Shown here piece after piece: positions 1 to 7,972 of a stretch of 64,000 bases of DNA; the stretch's first letter is position 1; the number at the start of each line of letters is the position of its first letter. A program made the translations under genes and the position numbers. Origin of the DNA: CAVONB01 sp963697205 (GTDB lineage Bacteria > Pseudomonadota > Alphaproteobacteria > Rhizobiales > Hyphomicrobiaceae); contig CAVONB010000013.1 in the NCBI GenBank assembly GCA_963697205.1, forward strand, positions 62,001 through 126,000, in the 5' to 3' direction. The notes under the pieces were generated by a model that was given only the letters and a program-made list of their open reading frames with translations, was not told where the DNA came from and did no database searches.

Positions 1-273
1 AATTCCTGCCGGGCCTACGTCTACGCCGTGGCCAAGGCCTGCGACCGCGGCGAGACGACCCGCGAGGACGCCGCCGGCGCCATTCTGCTGGCCGGCGAGA
101 AGGGGACGCAGGTGGCGTTGGACGCCATACAACTCCTGGGCGGCACCGGATATATCAACGACAGCCCCACCGGCCGCCTGCTGCGCGATGCCAAGCTCTA
201 CGAGATCGGTGCCGGCACCAGCGAGATCCGGCGCATGCTCATCGGCCGCGAGCTGTTCGCAAAGACGGCATGA
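1..273 (+). CDS. ivd: Isovaleryl-CoA dehydrogenase, C-terminal end (5' truncated by the window edge)
   Basis: The reading frame is open from base 1 and ends in TGA at 271-273, giving the last 90 residues of an acyl-CoA dehydrogenase. The segment LGGTGYINDSPTGRLLRDAK followed by LYEIGAGTSEIRRMLIGREL is the FAD-contacting C-terminal helix region of the family and matches the isovaleryl-CoA dehydrogenase branch best (inference from remembered family sequences). That enzyme oxidises isovaleryl-CoA to 3-methylcrotonyl-CoA in leucine breakdown, with electron transfer flavoprotein as acceptor. The catalytic glutamate lies upstream, outside the window. It converges with the transporter gene on the other strand 21 bases away. 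Confidence 0.85.
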   Translation, partial: NSCRAYVYAVAKACDRGETTREDAAGAILLAGEKGTQVALDAIQLLGGTGYINDSPTGRLLRDAKLYEIGAGTSEIRRMLIGRELFAKTA

Positions 274-294
274 GGCTGCCGGCGCGGGACCCGC

Positions 295-1224
295 TCACGG
301 CTTCGCCGGCGGCTGGGCGTACCACTGTACCACCAGCGTGGCCGAAACGATCATCGCCGCCCCGGCCCAACCGATCGGCGACAGGCGCTCGCCCAGCAGC
401 ACCGCCCCCGCCAGCGCGGCAAACACCGTCTCCATGCTCACGAGCACCGCGGCTTCCGATGGCCCGGTGTAACGCAGCGCCACCGCCAGCAGCGTGAAGG
501 TAAGGGCGCTCGACATCAGCCCGACATAGGCGATCTCCGGCGCCGCGCGCTGGAGGGCCTCCAGGCTCACGGTCTCCGCCGCGCACGCCCCGATCACCGC
601 CAGCACCGCAACGACCACGAACTGCGCCGCCGTGAACGCCACGGGACGATTGAGCCGCGCGGAGGCCCCGACCGCGATCACATGCGCGGCCCAGAACACC
701 GCCGAGATCATCACCAGGACATCGCCCGCACCGAACCCGCCGAGCGTGCCGCCGCCGAGAAGCCACGTGCCCGCAAACGACAACCCGACCGCCGCCCACA
801 CCGCCGCCCGCGGCGCCCGCGACTGCCACAGCCACGCTAGCAGTGGCACCAGCACGACATAGAGGCCGGTCAGGAAACCCGTGTTCGTCACGCTCGCGGT
901 GACGATGCCACTTTGCTGGAACGCCGCTCCGAGAAAGAACAGAACGCCCGCTGAGACGATCACACCCGCCGCCTCGCGCGGAACGAGCAGCGGCCCACCC
1001 CGACGGCCTTCGATGACGGCCAGCGGCATCAGCGCGAGCGCGGCCACGATCGACCTGGCGGCAATAAACGTGAACGGCCCGATGTGCGACATCGCCGTCT
1101 TCTGGAACACGAACGCGAGCCCCCAGACGGCGGCACAGGCAAGCAGCAGAAGGTCGGCGTGCAGGCGGCGCATCCGTGAGCGGTAGCGGGCAAGCGGGGA
1201 GGGAGCAAGCACCAACGTCGACAT
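295..1224 (-). CDS. EamA/DMT-family inner-membrane transporter
   Basis: Encodes about 309 residues with ten hydrophobic segments arranged as two five-helix EamA repeats; the first opens with LLLLACAAVWGLAFVFQKTA and the second with GAGDVLVMISAVFWAAHVIA, the usual repeat starts of drug/metabolite exporters. Near the C terminus, PSEAAVLVSMETVFAALAGA is the typical EamA helix 9 region. Substrate cannot be predicted. The start chosen is ATG at 1224; ATG at 1173 would remove 17 residues and is equally possible because neither has a clear ribosome site. It is divergent from the DUF486 gene at 1276. Confidence 0.85.
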   Translation of the reverse strand: MSTLVLAPSPLARYRSRMRRLHADLLLLACAAVWGLAFVFQKTAMSHIGPFTFIAARSIVAALALMPLAVIEGRRGGPLLVPREAAGVIVSAGVLFFLGAAFQQSGIVTASVTNTGFLTGLYVVLVPLLAWLWQSRAPRAAVWAAVGLSFAGTWLLGGGTLGGFGAGDVLVMISAVFWAAHVIAVGASARLNRPVAFTAAQFVVVAVLAVIGACAAETVSLEALQRAAPEIAYVGLMSSALTFTLLAVALRYTGPSEAAVLVSMETVFAALAGAVLLGERLSPIGWAGAAMIVSATLVVQWYAQPPAKP

Positions 1225-1275
1225 CGCCCGGCCCCAGGGCGTATCCGGATAGAGCCCCTCCCCGTGGAGACGATC

Positions 1276-1626
1276 ATGACGCTCAGTCCCTACCTCACGC
1301 CGATCCTCCTGCTGCTGGCCTCCAACGTGTTCATGACGACGGCCTGGTACGGCCACTTGAAGTTCACCACCAGTCCGCTGCCCCTGGTCATCCTCGTTTC
1401 ATGGGGCATCGCATTCGTGGAGTATTGCCTCGCCGTGCCCGCCAACCGCTGGGGCCACGCCGTCTACTCGACAGCGGAGTTGAAAACCATCCAGGAGGTC
1501 ATCACGCTGCTCGTCTTTGCTGCATTCTCGACGCTGGTGCTGAAGGAACCGCTCGGCTGGAACCACGCCGCGGGCTTCGCGCTGATCGCGGCCGGCGCAG
1601 CGCTCGTCTTCTATGGCAAGGCGTGA
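1276..1626 (+). CDS. DUF486 (DMT-like) four-helix membrane protein
   Basis: A protein of 116 residues with four predicted transmembrane segments. The sequence LLASNVFMTTAWYGHLKF near the N terminus and VPANRWGH in the middle are hallmarks of the DUF486 family, a half-size relative of drug/metabolite transporters that presumably works as an oligomer. Function is unknown. ATG at 1276 is preferred over the in-frame GTG at 1264 because GGAG lies seven bases upstream of it. The gene is divergent from the EamA transporter and ends 10 bases before the stop of the small membrane protein on the opposite strand. Confidence 0.8.
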   Translation: MTLSPYLTPILLLLASNVFMTTAWYGHLKFTTSPLPLVILVSWGIAFVEYCLAVPANRWGHAVYSTAELKTIQEVITLLVFAAFSTLVLKEPLGWNHAAGFALIAAGAALVFYGKA

Positions 1627-1636
1627 GCGCCAGCCG

Positions 1637-1816
1637 TTACAGGCCGCGCACGAGGTTACCGACCATCAGCGTGAAATAGGCGACGATGCTGAGCCAGAAC
1701 TCCTGATGCGGCAGATACCGCGGCACCGGAAAGAAGCCGAGCTTGGTGACGATCGCCAGCGCCGCCAGCACGAACGAAATCAGGAAAACGGCAATGGAGG
1801 GTGGATTGAGACGCAT
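1637..1816 (-). CDS. Small conserved-looking membrane protein (59 aa)
   Basis: Starts at ATG 1816, behind GGGAG, and codes for 59 residues: a short polar N terminus (MRLNPPS), a hydrophobic helix (IAVFLISFVLAALAIVTKL), a loop containing FFPVPRYLPHQEFW, and a second helix (LSIVAYFTLMVGNLVRG). The two-helix hairpin layout suggests an inner-membrane protein. I recall similar small proteins in Rhizobiales but no function is known to me. It could be an independent gene, since it converges with DUF486 and has its own upstream region. Confidence 0.55.
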   Translation of the reverse strand: MRLNPPSIAVFLISFVLAALAIVTKLGFFPVPRYLPHQEFWLSIVAYFTLMVGNLVRGL

Positions 1817-1976
1817 TCCACAAAGGCTCCCTCGAGCAAGCACGAAACCGACCGCCCGATGCTACGACACCCGGACCGGCTTGTCGCCCTGTCCGGCGTC
1901 ACGGCGAGCCATGTACCGCTGAAACGGATCCGCAAGGGCTGGACGTCAAGCGGGCGACTGAAGAAGGGAAGGGGTG

Positions 1977-2519
1977 TCAGAGAACCCGGCCTTCACCCAG
2001 GCCGCCTGCGCCATCGAAACCGGCTGGATCGACGATCATGCGCAGAACGCGTGCCTCAGCGGCGGCCTTGCCCACCTCGCGCCAGACGACCAGAACGAAG
2101 GATTGACCGGTCCGATCCGTCGCCGTGCGAAGCACGTTGCCTTCGACGGGCTGGACCTCGACCACCGCGTAGGTACGCACCGTTCCATCGCCACCTGTCA
2201 GCGACAACTGCTGGCCGACCTGGAGGCCCTTGCCCTGGCTGTCCGACCGCGCCGGCCCGGCCGTCGTACGCACGATGTGACCGGAAGGATGCGGCTGGCC
2301 GTCGAGCCAGAACTGCTCGGAGCCGGCCACCGGCGCACCGCCCGAGTTCACGACTGCCACCGTCGTCGCACCACCGGGCATCTCCGCCAGCGCGCGTGCA
2401 AATCCGACTTCCAGCAGGCTGTCGCTCGAGATCCACGATGCCGTCGCCAGCAGCCCCCCAGCCAGGATGCCGGCTCCGGCCAAAAGTCCGATCCGGTTGA
2501 TGCGCTGGTTCCCGGCCAT
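1977..2519 (-). CDS. Hypothetical membrane-anchored exported protein
   Basis: Codes for 180 residues. ATG at 2519 is chosen because AGGAG lies six bases upstream; the other ATG at 2525 would abut that site. Residues about 10-32 form one hydrophobic segment (IGLLAGAGILAGGLLATASW), a signal anchor or uncleaved signal peptide, so the rest should be periplasmic. The middle part (VGQQLSLTGGDGTVRTYAVV) has a beta-rich pattern that faintly resembles sortase-like folds, but no catalytic Cys-Arg pair is visible, so I do not assign it. It follows another small unknown gene 69 bases upstream on the same strand, suggesting co-transcription. Confidence 0.5.
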   Translation of the reverse strand: MAGNQRINRIGLLAGAGILAGGLLATASWISSDSLLEVGFARALAEMPGGATTVAVVNSGGAPVAGSEQFWLDGQPHPSGHIVRTTAGPARSDSQGKGLQVGQQLSLTGGDGTVRTYAVVEVQPVEGNVLRTATDRTGQSFVLVVWREVGKAAAEARVLRMIVDPAGFDGAGGLGEGRVL

Positions 2520-2588
2520 CCTCATCTCCTCGCCAACTCGGTTCTGCCCGAATATAGGCGTTGCGATGCGGCCGAATAAGGGCCCAGC

Positions 2589-2999
2589 TTAGCGGGACCG
2601 CCGACCGACCACTGCCCGCTCAGAGGCGTAAGCCTGTACCAGATGGCGCCAGAAACCGATGTTGAGCGCCGTCAGGATCGAGAAAACAAGTCCGAGCAGC
2701 ACCGTCGCCATCACCGGGTCGGCCCGCCGGAACACATTACCCGGCAGCCAGGAGGCATAGATCGGCTCCCCCGTCAGCGGCAATTGCGCCAGGAGCTGCT
2801 GGCCCAGCGCTACGCTATCGATGGTGAACGTCACCAGATCGCCCGAGGGTACCTGTGCTTGCGCGCCGGTATGGCCGGCGACCAACACCACCAGCGCCAC
2901 GAACACGCCAGTTCCAACAGCACCATCACGCACGAACCGCAACACGCCCTGCCGGCCCGCCCGTCCCCCGCGCCCCAAGGTCTCTTTCGACTGCCGCAT
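2589..2999 (-). CDS. Hypothetical two-helix membrane protein
   Basis: Codes for 136 residues from ATG 2999; an in-frame start at 3062 would add 21 arginine- and glutamate-rich residues. A basic N terminus is followed by a hydrophobic stretch (GAVGTGVFVALVVLVAGHTG) ending near AQAQ, which could be a signal peptide, a periplasmic region of about 55 residues, and a second helix (ATVLLGLVFSILTALNIGF) with a basic tail. The pairing with the next gene downstream suggests a two-protein envelope unit. No family recognised. Confidence 0.5.
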   Translation of the reverse strand: MRQSKETLGRGGRAGRQGVLRFVRDGAVGTGVFVALVVLVAGHTGAQAQVPSGDLVTFTIDSVALGQQLLAQLPLTGEPIYASWLPGNVFRRADPVMATVLLGLVFSILTALNIGFWRHLVQAYASERAVVGRRSR

Positions 3000-3298
3000 C
3001 ACCAGAATCTCCCTCCGCACCCGTTCCGCATCCGCCTCCGCAAGGCCACTGCCTCGCCGCATCCCACCAAGCCATGTCCGTGTGGCAGCCCGTGGCCCGG
3101 ATTGTGGCGCCCGCGGCGCAAAAGTTTGAACAGCGTTCCATTGATGCGAGGTGTGGGAAAGCAGTCACACCGGACCCGGACGACGGGGCAGACAAAAGCG
3201 ACCCCGTCCGAATGAACAATGTTGCCCCAACCGCCCCCGCGCATGGCGCTTCGTCGACGCCAGTCCCCTACCGCCATGATTTCGACGAGAACTGCTCT

Positions 3299-3353
3299 CA
3301 ACACGTGAATTAAGTGTTGCGCAGGGGAGGGGTACCGCGGCTTGCCCCACCCC
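3299..3353. promoter_or_regulatory. Inverted repeats in the tatA leader region
   Basis: The 433 bases between the divergent unknown gene (start 2999) and tatA (3433) hold no convincing coding sequence. Two structures stand out: CAACAC-N9-GTGTTG at 3299-3319, a symmetric site of the size a dimeric regulator would use, and a hairpin 3324-3353 with arms GGGGAGGGG and CCCCACCCC (one A-A mismatch, 12-base loop) followed by TTTCATT. The hairpin could attenuate transcription into tatA. Both readings are inference. Confidence 0.3.
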
Positions 3354-3432
3354 TTTCATTCTGCGATAGTGGCACCTAGATCACACTCGCCAGCAGCTGA
3401 AGGCCTGGCGGCGCTCGCAAAGGGAGCAAGAA

Positions 3433-3672
3433 ATGGGTAGCTTGAGCATCTGGCACTGGATGATCTTCCTGGTCGTCGCGCTCCTTCTTTTCGGCGGCAG
3501 CGGCAAGATCTCATCGATCATGACTGACGTCGCCAAAGGCATCAAAAGCTTCAAGAAGGGCATGGCCGAGGACGAGGAGAAGGCGGAGACCCCCGCCCCC
3601 AAATCGATCGACCAGGCGACCCCCGTCTCTTCGGAGCGCGTCGGCCAGGAAAGCTCCACCAAGGCGAGCTGA
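3433..3672 (+). CDS. tatA: Twin-arginine translocase subunit TatA
   Basis: A protein of 79 residues with the TatA plan: short periplasmic N terminus (MGSLSIWHW), one transmembrane helix (MIFLVVALLLF), the hinge FGGSGKI, an amphipathic helix (MTDVAKGIKSFKKGM) and an acidic, disordered tail. TatA oligomers form the pore-like element that moves folded proteins across the inner membrane once TatBC has bound the twin-arginine signal. AGGGAG lies upstream of the ATG. It heads the tatA-tatB-tatC series, an arrangement conserved in Rhizobiales; in many of those genomes scpA-scpB precede tatA, but they are not here. Confidence 0.97.
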   Translation: MGSLSIWHWMIFLVVALLLFGGSGKISSIMTDVAKGIKSFKKGMAEDEEKAETPAPKSIDQATPVSSERVGQESSTKAS

Positions 3673-3857
3673 CGTAACAACAGGACCGACGCACCGTCCG
3701 GTTGCAAGCGCCGCTCGGCCCAGCGTGGGCATGGGCGGCGCTTCACATTTGGCGCCCGGTGCGGCGCGCCCGTTTCCCGGCAAGTCACGATCGACGTGAC
3801 CGCAGCGCGGGCGACGGGCGGCAGGTTCAGGCGGGAAGGCATCAGGCGGGACGAGAC

Positions 3858-4340
3858 ATGTTCGATCTCACTTCCAGCAAGCTGCTCCTGGTGGGGCTGG
3901 TGGCCCTTCTGGTCGTCGGACCGAAGGATCTGCCGGTTCTGCTGCGCACGATCGGCCGCTACCTCGGCATGATCAAGCGGCAAGCCGCGGAGTTTCGCCA
4001 GCAGTTCGACGAGGCGATGCGCGAATCCGAGCTCAGCGAGCTGAGGAAGGACGTCGAGAACCTCGGCCGTGAAGCAGAGGACACGTTGCGCGACGCAAGC
4101 CGCTCCGCTCAGGAAGAATTCGACAAGGCGAGCAACGAGCTTGAGCCCAAGCCGAACGGCGCCGAGCCCGCCTCGACCACGACGCCCGCATCGGGCGACG
4201 TCGACGGCGCCACACCGACAAACGAGCCGGCCTTGTCCTCAAGCGAGGCCGCACCGCCCCAAAGTCCGGCCGTCGCGGCAGCCGCCGCGGCCGCCGACGC
4301 CCCCTCTGCCTCCCCGCAACCCTCCAAGAGCGGAGTGTGA
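3858..4340 (+). CDS. tatB: Twin-arginine translocase subunit TatB
   Basis: Codes for 160 residues starting at ATG 3858. The N terminus MFDLTSSKLLLVGLVALLVV is the TatB transmembrane helix, followed by the family signature GPKDLPVLLRTIGRYLG and a long charged amphipathic helix (residues about 38-90). The tail from about residue 95 is low in complexity, rich in Pro, Ala, Ser and Thr, with an Ala run, as usual in alphaproteobacteria. TatB couples with TatC to form the signal-peptide receptor. There are 185 bases after tatA with no gene, and tatC follows after 3 bases, so tatB and tatC are clearly one transcription unit. Confidence 0.96.
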   Translation: MFDLTSSKLLLVGLVALLVVGPKDLPVLLRTIGRYLGMIKRQAAEFRQQFDEAMRESELSELRKDVENLGREAEDTLRDASRSAQEEFDKASNELEPKPNGAEPASTTTPASGDVDGATPTNEPALSSSEAAPPQSPAVAAAAAAADAPSASPQPSKSGV

Positions 4341-4343
4341 GCC

Positions 4344-5189
4344 GTGCAGGACATGACCCCCGGCAATGGTGCCGAGCGCGATCCCGAGCGCGCGGGCCAT
4401 GACGATATCGAGGCGTCGAAGGCGCCGTTGATGGAGCACCTGATCGAGCTGCGCCAGCGCTTGATCTATTCCATGATCGGCATCGGCATCGCCTTCATCC
4501 TGTGCTTTGCCTTCGCACGCGAGATCTACACGATCCTCGCAAAGCCCTATCAGTGGGCCGCGATGTGGGCGACCGGCAAGTCCGACGTGAACATGATCTT
4601 CACGCACCCAGCCGAGTTCTTCTTCACGCAGCTCAAGCTCGCGCTGTTCGGCGCCGTGTGCCTGTCGTTCCCCAACCTGGCGACGCAGGTCTACAAGTTC
4701 ATTGCACCCGGCCTCTACAAGAACGAGAAGGATGCCTTCTTCCCCTATCTGATCGCCACACCGATCCTCTTCATCACCGGCATCCTCGTCGTGTACTTCA
4801 TCGTCGCGCCGATGATGATGTACTTCTTCCTGAAGATGCAGTTCTCCAGCGCGGAGCTGAACATCGAGATGCTGCCGCGCGTGGCCGACTACCTGTCGCT
4901 GATCATGACGCTGATCCTCGGCTTTGGAATCTGCTTCCAGTTGCCGGTGGTGCTGACGCTGCTTGCGCGCGCCGGCATCGTCAATTCCGAGGCCCTGCGC
5001 TCGTTCCGCCGTTACGCCATCGTCGCCATCACCGGCTTCGCCGCCGTGCTGTCGCCGCCCGATCCGTTCTCCATGATCGCCATGGCGCTGCCCACGGTGC
5101 TGCTCTACGAGGGCTCGATCTGGGCCGTCGCCCGCATCGAGAAGATGCGCGCGGCGAGCCAGCCGACCGACGACGCCACGCCGGCGTGA
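4344..5189 (+). CDS. tatC: Twin-arginine translocase subunit TatC
   Basis: Codes for 281 residues from GTG 4344 (ATG at 4353 is an alternative). Six transmembrane helices are apparent. The N-terminal PLMEHLIELRQRLIYSMIGI contains the conserved HLxELRxR motif that reads the twin-arginine signal peptide, and the segment around LSFPNLATQVYKFIAPGLYKNE corresponds to the conserved first periplasmic-to-cytoplasmic region (F..P.LY..E). TatC is the core receptor of the Tat system in the inner membrane. It begins 3 bases after tatB and is followed by a strong palindrome, probably the end of the operon. Confidence 0.97.
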   Translation: MQDMTPGNGAERDPERAGHDDIEASKAPLMEHLIELRQRLIYSMIGIGIAFILCFAFAREIYTILAKPYQWAAMWATGKSDVNMIFTHPAEFFFTQLKLALFGAVCLSFPNLATQVYKFIAPGLYKNEKDAFFPYLIATPILFITGILVVYFIVAPMMMYFFLKMQFSSAELNIEMLPRVADYLSLIMTLILGFGICFQLPVVLTLLARAGIVNSEALRSFRRYAIVAITGFAAVLSPPDPFSMIAMALPTVLLYEGSIWAVARIEKMRAASQPTDDATPA

Positions 5190-5199
5190 GGTGAGGGGG

Positions 5200-5234
5200 G
5201 GCGGGCTGCAGGGGCGCCGCCCCTGCACCCCGCC
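5200..5234. repeat. Long GC-rich palindrome after tatC (terminator or REP-like)
   Basis: Arms TGCAGGGGC and GCCCCTGCA (5207-5215 and 5219-5227) flank a GCC loop, and outside a single C-C mismatch the pairing continues with GGCGGG and CCCGCC, for 15 paired positions. It begins 11 bases after the tatC stop. There is no T-run, so it could act as a processing or Rho-aided stop, or be a dispersed palindromic repeat. The rest of 5190-5571 holds no gene. Confidence 0.6.
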
Positions 5235-5458
5235 ACAGGGCTCGCCCTTTGGAAACCTCTCGGCCGCGCGATGCCCGACGCTCAGGGAACAACCAGGCTG
5301 TGGGAGCGAGAGGGCGATGGGTCCGGGAGGTGTCCTCGCGGTTCGGTCGTGGGGCGTAAGCCCCGCAAGCGCCACCAGGCTCTTCCCATGCCCCACCCGC
5401 CACCCTGGACCGTCTACGTCCGAGCGCCTATAGACCTCGCTATGACAGCGACGCCTCT

Positions 5459-5486
5459 GTCATCCTGGGCCTCGTGCCCGGGATCC
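5459..5486. repeat. REP-like hairpin upstream of serS
   Basis: ATCCTGGGC at 5462-5470 pairs with GCCCGGGAT at 5476-5484 across a 5-base loop (one G-T pair). Together with the flanking TGTC and CCATGG it looks like the short dispersed palindromes with a GTCATCC...GGATCCA frame that are common between genes in Rhizobiales; this assignment rests on memory of such elements. Only one copy is recognisable in the window. Confidence 0.45.
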
Positions 5487-5571
5487 ATGGCACCGCGCCG
5501 GTCCAGGACAACCCCGGGACGATTGCGTAACGTGTGCGAGGGCTCGACCGACCAGACGCGAGAGACCACCC

Positions 5572-6869
5572 GTGTTCGACATCAAATGGATCAGAGACAA
5601 CGCAGCCGCCTTCGACGACGGCCTGAGGAAGCGCGGGCTGCCGGCGCAATCCAAAGAGCTGATCGCGCTCGACGACCAGCGCCGCCAGCACGTCACCACG
5701 CTGCAGGACAAGCAGGCACGGCGCAACGCGGCGTCCAAGGAGATCGGCGCGGCCAAGAAGGCGAAGGACGAGGCCAAGGCGAGCGCGCTGATGGCCGAGG
5801 TCGCCGCGCTCAAGGATGATCTTGCCAGGGGCGAGGAGGAGGAGCGCCGGCTCGACGCCGAGATCCGCGCAGCGCTCGAGGTGATCCCGAACCTGCCGCG
5901 CGACGACGTGCCGGAAGGCGCGGACGAGACCGGCAACAAGGAAGTGCGCCGCGTCGGCGAACCGCCGAAGATTCGACTTCAAGCCCAAGGAGCATTTCGA
6001 ACTCGGCGAGGCGCTCGGCCTGATGGACTTCGAGCGCGCGCGCAAGATTTCCGGCGCGCGCTTCGTGGTGCTGAAGGGCGAGCTGGCGCGCATGGAGCGC
6101 GCGATCGCGCAGTTCATGCTCGACATTCACACCGCCCCGGCGAGCGGCCAGACCGGCGGCTACACCGAGGTCAACCCGCCGATGCTGGTGAAGGACGAAG
6201 CGGCGTATGGCACGGGCAATCTGCCGAAGTTCGCGGAGGATCTTTTCCAGACGGAGAACGACTTCTGGCTCATCCCCACCGCCGAAGTCTCGCTGACCAA
6301 TCTCGTGCGCGAGGAGATCCTCGACGAGGCGCAACTGCCGATGCGCATGACCGCGTGGACGCCGTGCTTTCGCTCCGAAGCCGGCGCAGCCGGCCGCGAC
6401 ACGCGCGGCATGATCCGCCAGCACCAGTTCTCCAAGGTCGAGCTGGTCTCGATCACGACGCCGGAAACATCGCTCGACGAGCACGAGCGCATGACCGCAT
6501 CGGCCGAGGAAGTCTTGAAGCGCCTCGGCCTGCCGTTCCGCACCATGCTGCTGTGCACCGGCGACATGGGCTTTGCCTCGCGCAAGACCTACGACATCGA
6601 GGTCTGGCTGCCCGGCCAGGACGCCTATCGCGAGATTTCGTCCTGCTCGGTGTGCGGCGACTTCCAGGCGCGCCGCATGAATGCGCGCTATCGCGCCGGC
6701 CGGCAGCAAAGACGTCCGCTACGTCCACACGCTGAACGGCTCGGGCCTCGCGGTCGGCCGCACGCTGATCGCGGTGATGGAAAACTACCAGCAGGCCGAC
6801 GGCTCGATCGTCGTCCCCGAAGCGTTGCGGCCCTATATGGGTGGGCTTGACGTCATCGCCAAGCCCTGA
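5572..6869 (+). CDS. serS: Seryl-tRNA synthetase, interrupted by two apparent +1 frameshifts
   Basis: Charges tRNA-Ser (and tRNA-Sec) with serine in the cytoplasm. The N-terminal coiled-coil arm (MFDIKWIRDNAAAFDDGLRK onward, residues about 30-105) is in one frame; at about 5969-5971 an extra base moves the frame to the catalytic core (FDFKPKEHFELGEALGLMDF), and at about 6698 another extra base in GCCGGCCGG moves it to the C terminus. The core shows class II motif 2 (FRSEAGAAGRDTRG) and, after the second shift, motif 3 (GLAVGRTLIAVMEN). Removing both bases gives 431 residues, normal for SerRS. Because serS is essential and both changes are single-base, sequence error is the likeliest cause. 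Confidence 0.93.
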
Positions 6870-6880
6870 GCGGAGCATCA

Positions 6881-7651
6881 ATGCGCATCCTCGTCACCAA
6901 CGACGACGGCATCGACGCGCCCGGCCTGGACGTCATGCGCGAGATCGCGGCCAAGCTGTCGAACGACGTCTGGGTCGTCGCGCCGGAGACCAACCAGTCC
7001 GGCGCCTCCCACTCGCTGACGCTGCACGAGCCGTTGCGTTGCCGCGCCGTCGGACCACGCTCGTTCGCCGTGCGCGGCACGCCGACCGATTGCGTCATCA
7101 TGGGCGTGCGCCACATCCTGAAGGACACGCCGCCCGACCTCGTCCTGTCCGGCGTCAACCGCGGCGCCAACCTCGCCGAGGACGTCACCTATTCCGGCAC
7201 GATCGCGGGCGCCTTCGAGGGCACGCTGCTTGGCGTGCGCTCGATCGCCATGAGCCTCGCCTACGGGTTCGACAAGAACGGTGGACTGAAATGGCAGACG
7301 CCGCTAGTGCACGGCCCGGGCATCGTGCGCGACCTGCTGGCCGCCGAATGGTCTGAAGGTGTGGCCATCAACGTCAACTTCCCCGACCGCGTGCCCGACG
7401 AGGTCGCCGGTATCGACGTCACCCGGCAGGGTCGCCGCGACCAGCAACTTCTGCACATCGACCAGCGCGCCGATACGTGGGGAACGCCCTATTACTGGCT
7501 CGGTTTCGAGCGCCGCCGCTCCAACCCGCCCCAAGGCACCGATCTCGCCGCGATCTACGGCGGGCGCATTTCCGTGACGCCACTCTATTTGAACCTCACG
7601 CACGACCGCACGCGTGAGAGCCTCGAGCAGCGTTTCTCCACAAAGCGCTGA
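6881..7651 (+). CDS. surE: 5'/3'-nucleotidase SurE
   Basis: Codes for 256 residues. It opens with MRILVTNDDGIDAPGL, the metal-binding NDDG motif of SurE, followed by APETNQSGASHSLT and the substrate-site segments GTPTDCV and SGVNRGANLAEDVTYSGTIA. SurE is a metal-dependent phosphatase that hydrolyses nucleoside monophosphates and helps survival in stationary phase. It starts 11 bases after serS, in the usual Rhizobiales order serS-surE. A pcm (isoaspartyl methyltransferase) gene often follows surE; none is present here. Confidence 0.96.
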   Translation: MRILVTNDDGIDAPGLDVMREIAAKLSNDVWVVAPETNQSGASHSLTLHEPLRCRAVGPRSFAVRGTPTDCVIMGVRHILKDTPPDLVLSGVNRGANLAEDVTYSGTIAGAFEGTLLGVRSIAMSLAYGFDKNGGLKWQTPLVHGPGIVRDLLAAEWSEGVAINVNFPDRVPDEVAGIDVTRQGRRDQQLLHIDQRADTWGTPYYWLGFERRRSNPPQGTDLAAIYGGRISVTPLYLNLTHDRTRESLEQRFSTKR

Positions 7652-7915
7652 TCCGCAGGCACTCTTTCAGAAATCGGAAACACAATCGCCGCGAGTTCGG
7701 CACAAACGCGCCGCGCTATCAGCGCATTCCTTCCGTATACCAGCGACACTGCTCGACTGCGCGTCACGCTATCGTTCCCGATGCCGCCGCGCGCATCGCC
7801 TCCCATTCCCAACGGGCAAACGGGGATGCCGCGGCGACGCGCGGAAGGCGGACCGACGAGTGCGCTTGCGGTCGGTGCCGACGGAGGAGGGGCTCACCAG
7901 AACTGTCCAGGGTCG

Positions 7916-7946
7916 TTAACGCGACATTAACCCAAGGACGGTTAAT
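7916..7946 (+). promoter_or_regulatory. CtrA box and overlapping inverted repeat upstream of the LysM/LytM gene
   Basis: TTAA-CGCGACA-TTAAC at 7916-7931 matches the full CtrA consensus TTAA-N7-TTAAC exactly. It overlaps a second symmetric element, ATTAACC-N7-GGTTAAT at 7926-7946. Both lie 27-57 bases before the ATG at 7973. CtrA is the cell-cycle response regulator of alphaproteobacteria. The remainder of the 321-base gap after surE shows no gene. Confidence 0.6.
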
Positions 7947-7972
7947 CGAAGGTGAGTGTAGAGGTGCGTCAC

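Noticed and set aside
4239..5396. A 385-codon open frame antisense to tatC
   Set aside because: It is rich in His, Asp, Arg and Gln in the pattern expected of antisense translation of GC-rich genes, and tatC on the other strand is certain.
7652..7915. A possible pcm gene or small gene between surE and the LysM/LytM gene
   Set aside because: The short frames there lack methyltransferase motifs and have erratic composition.
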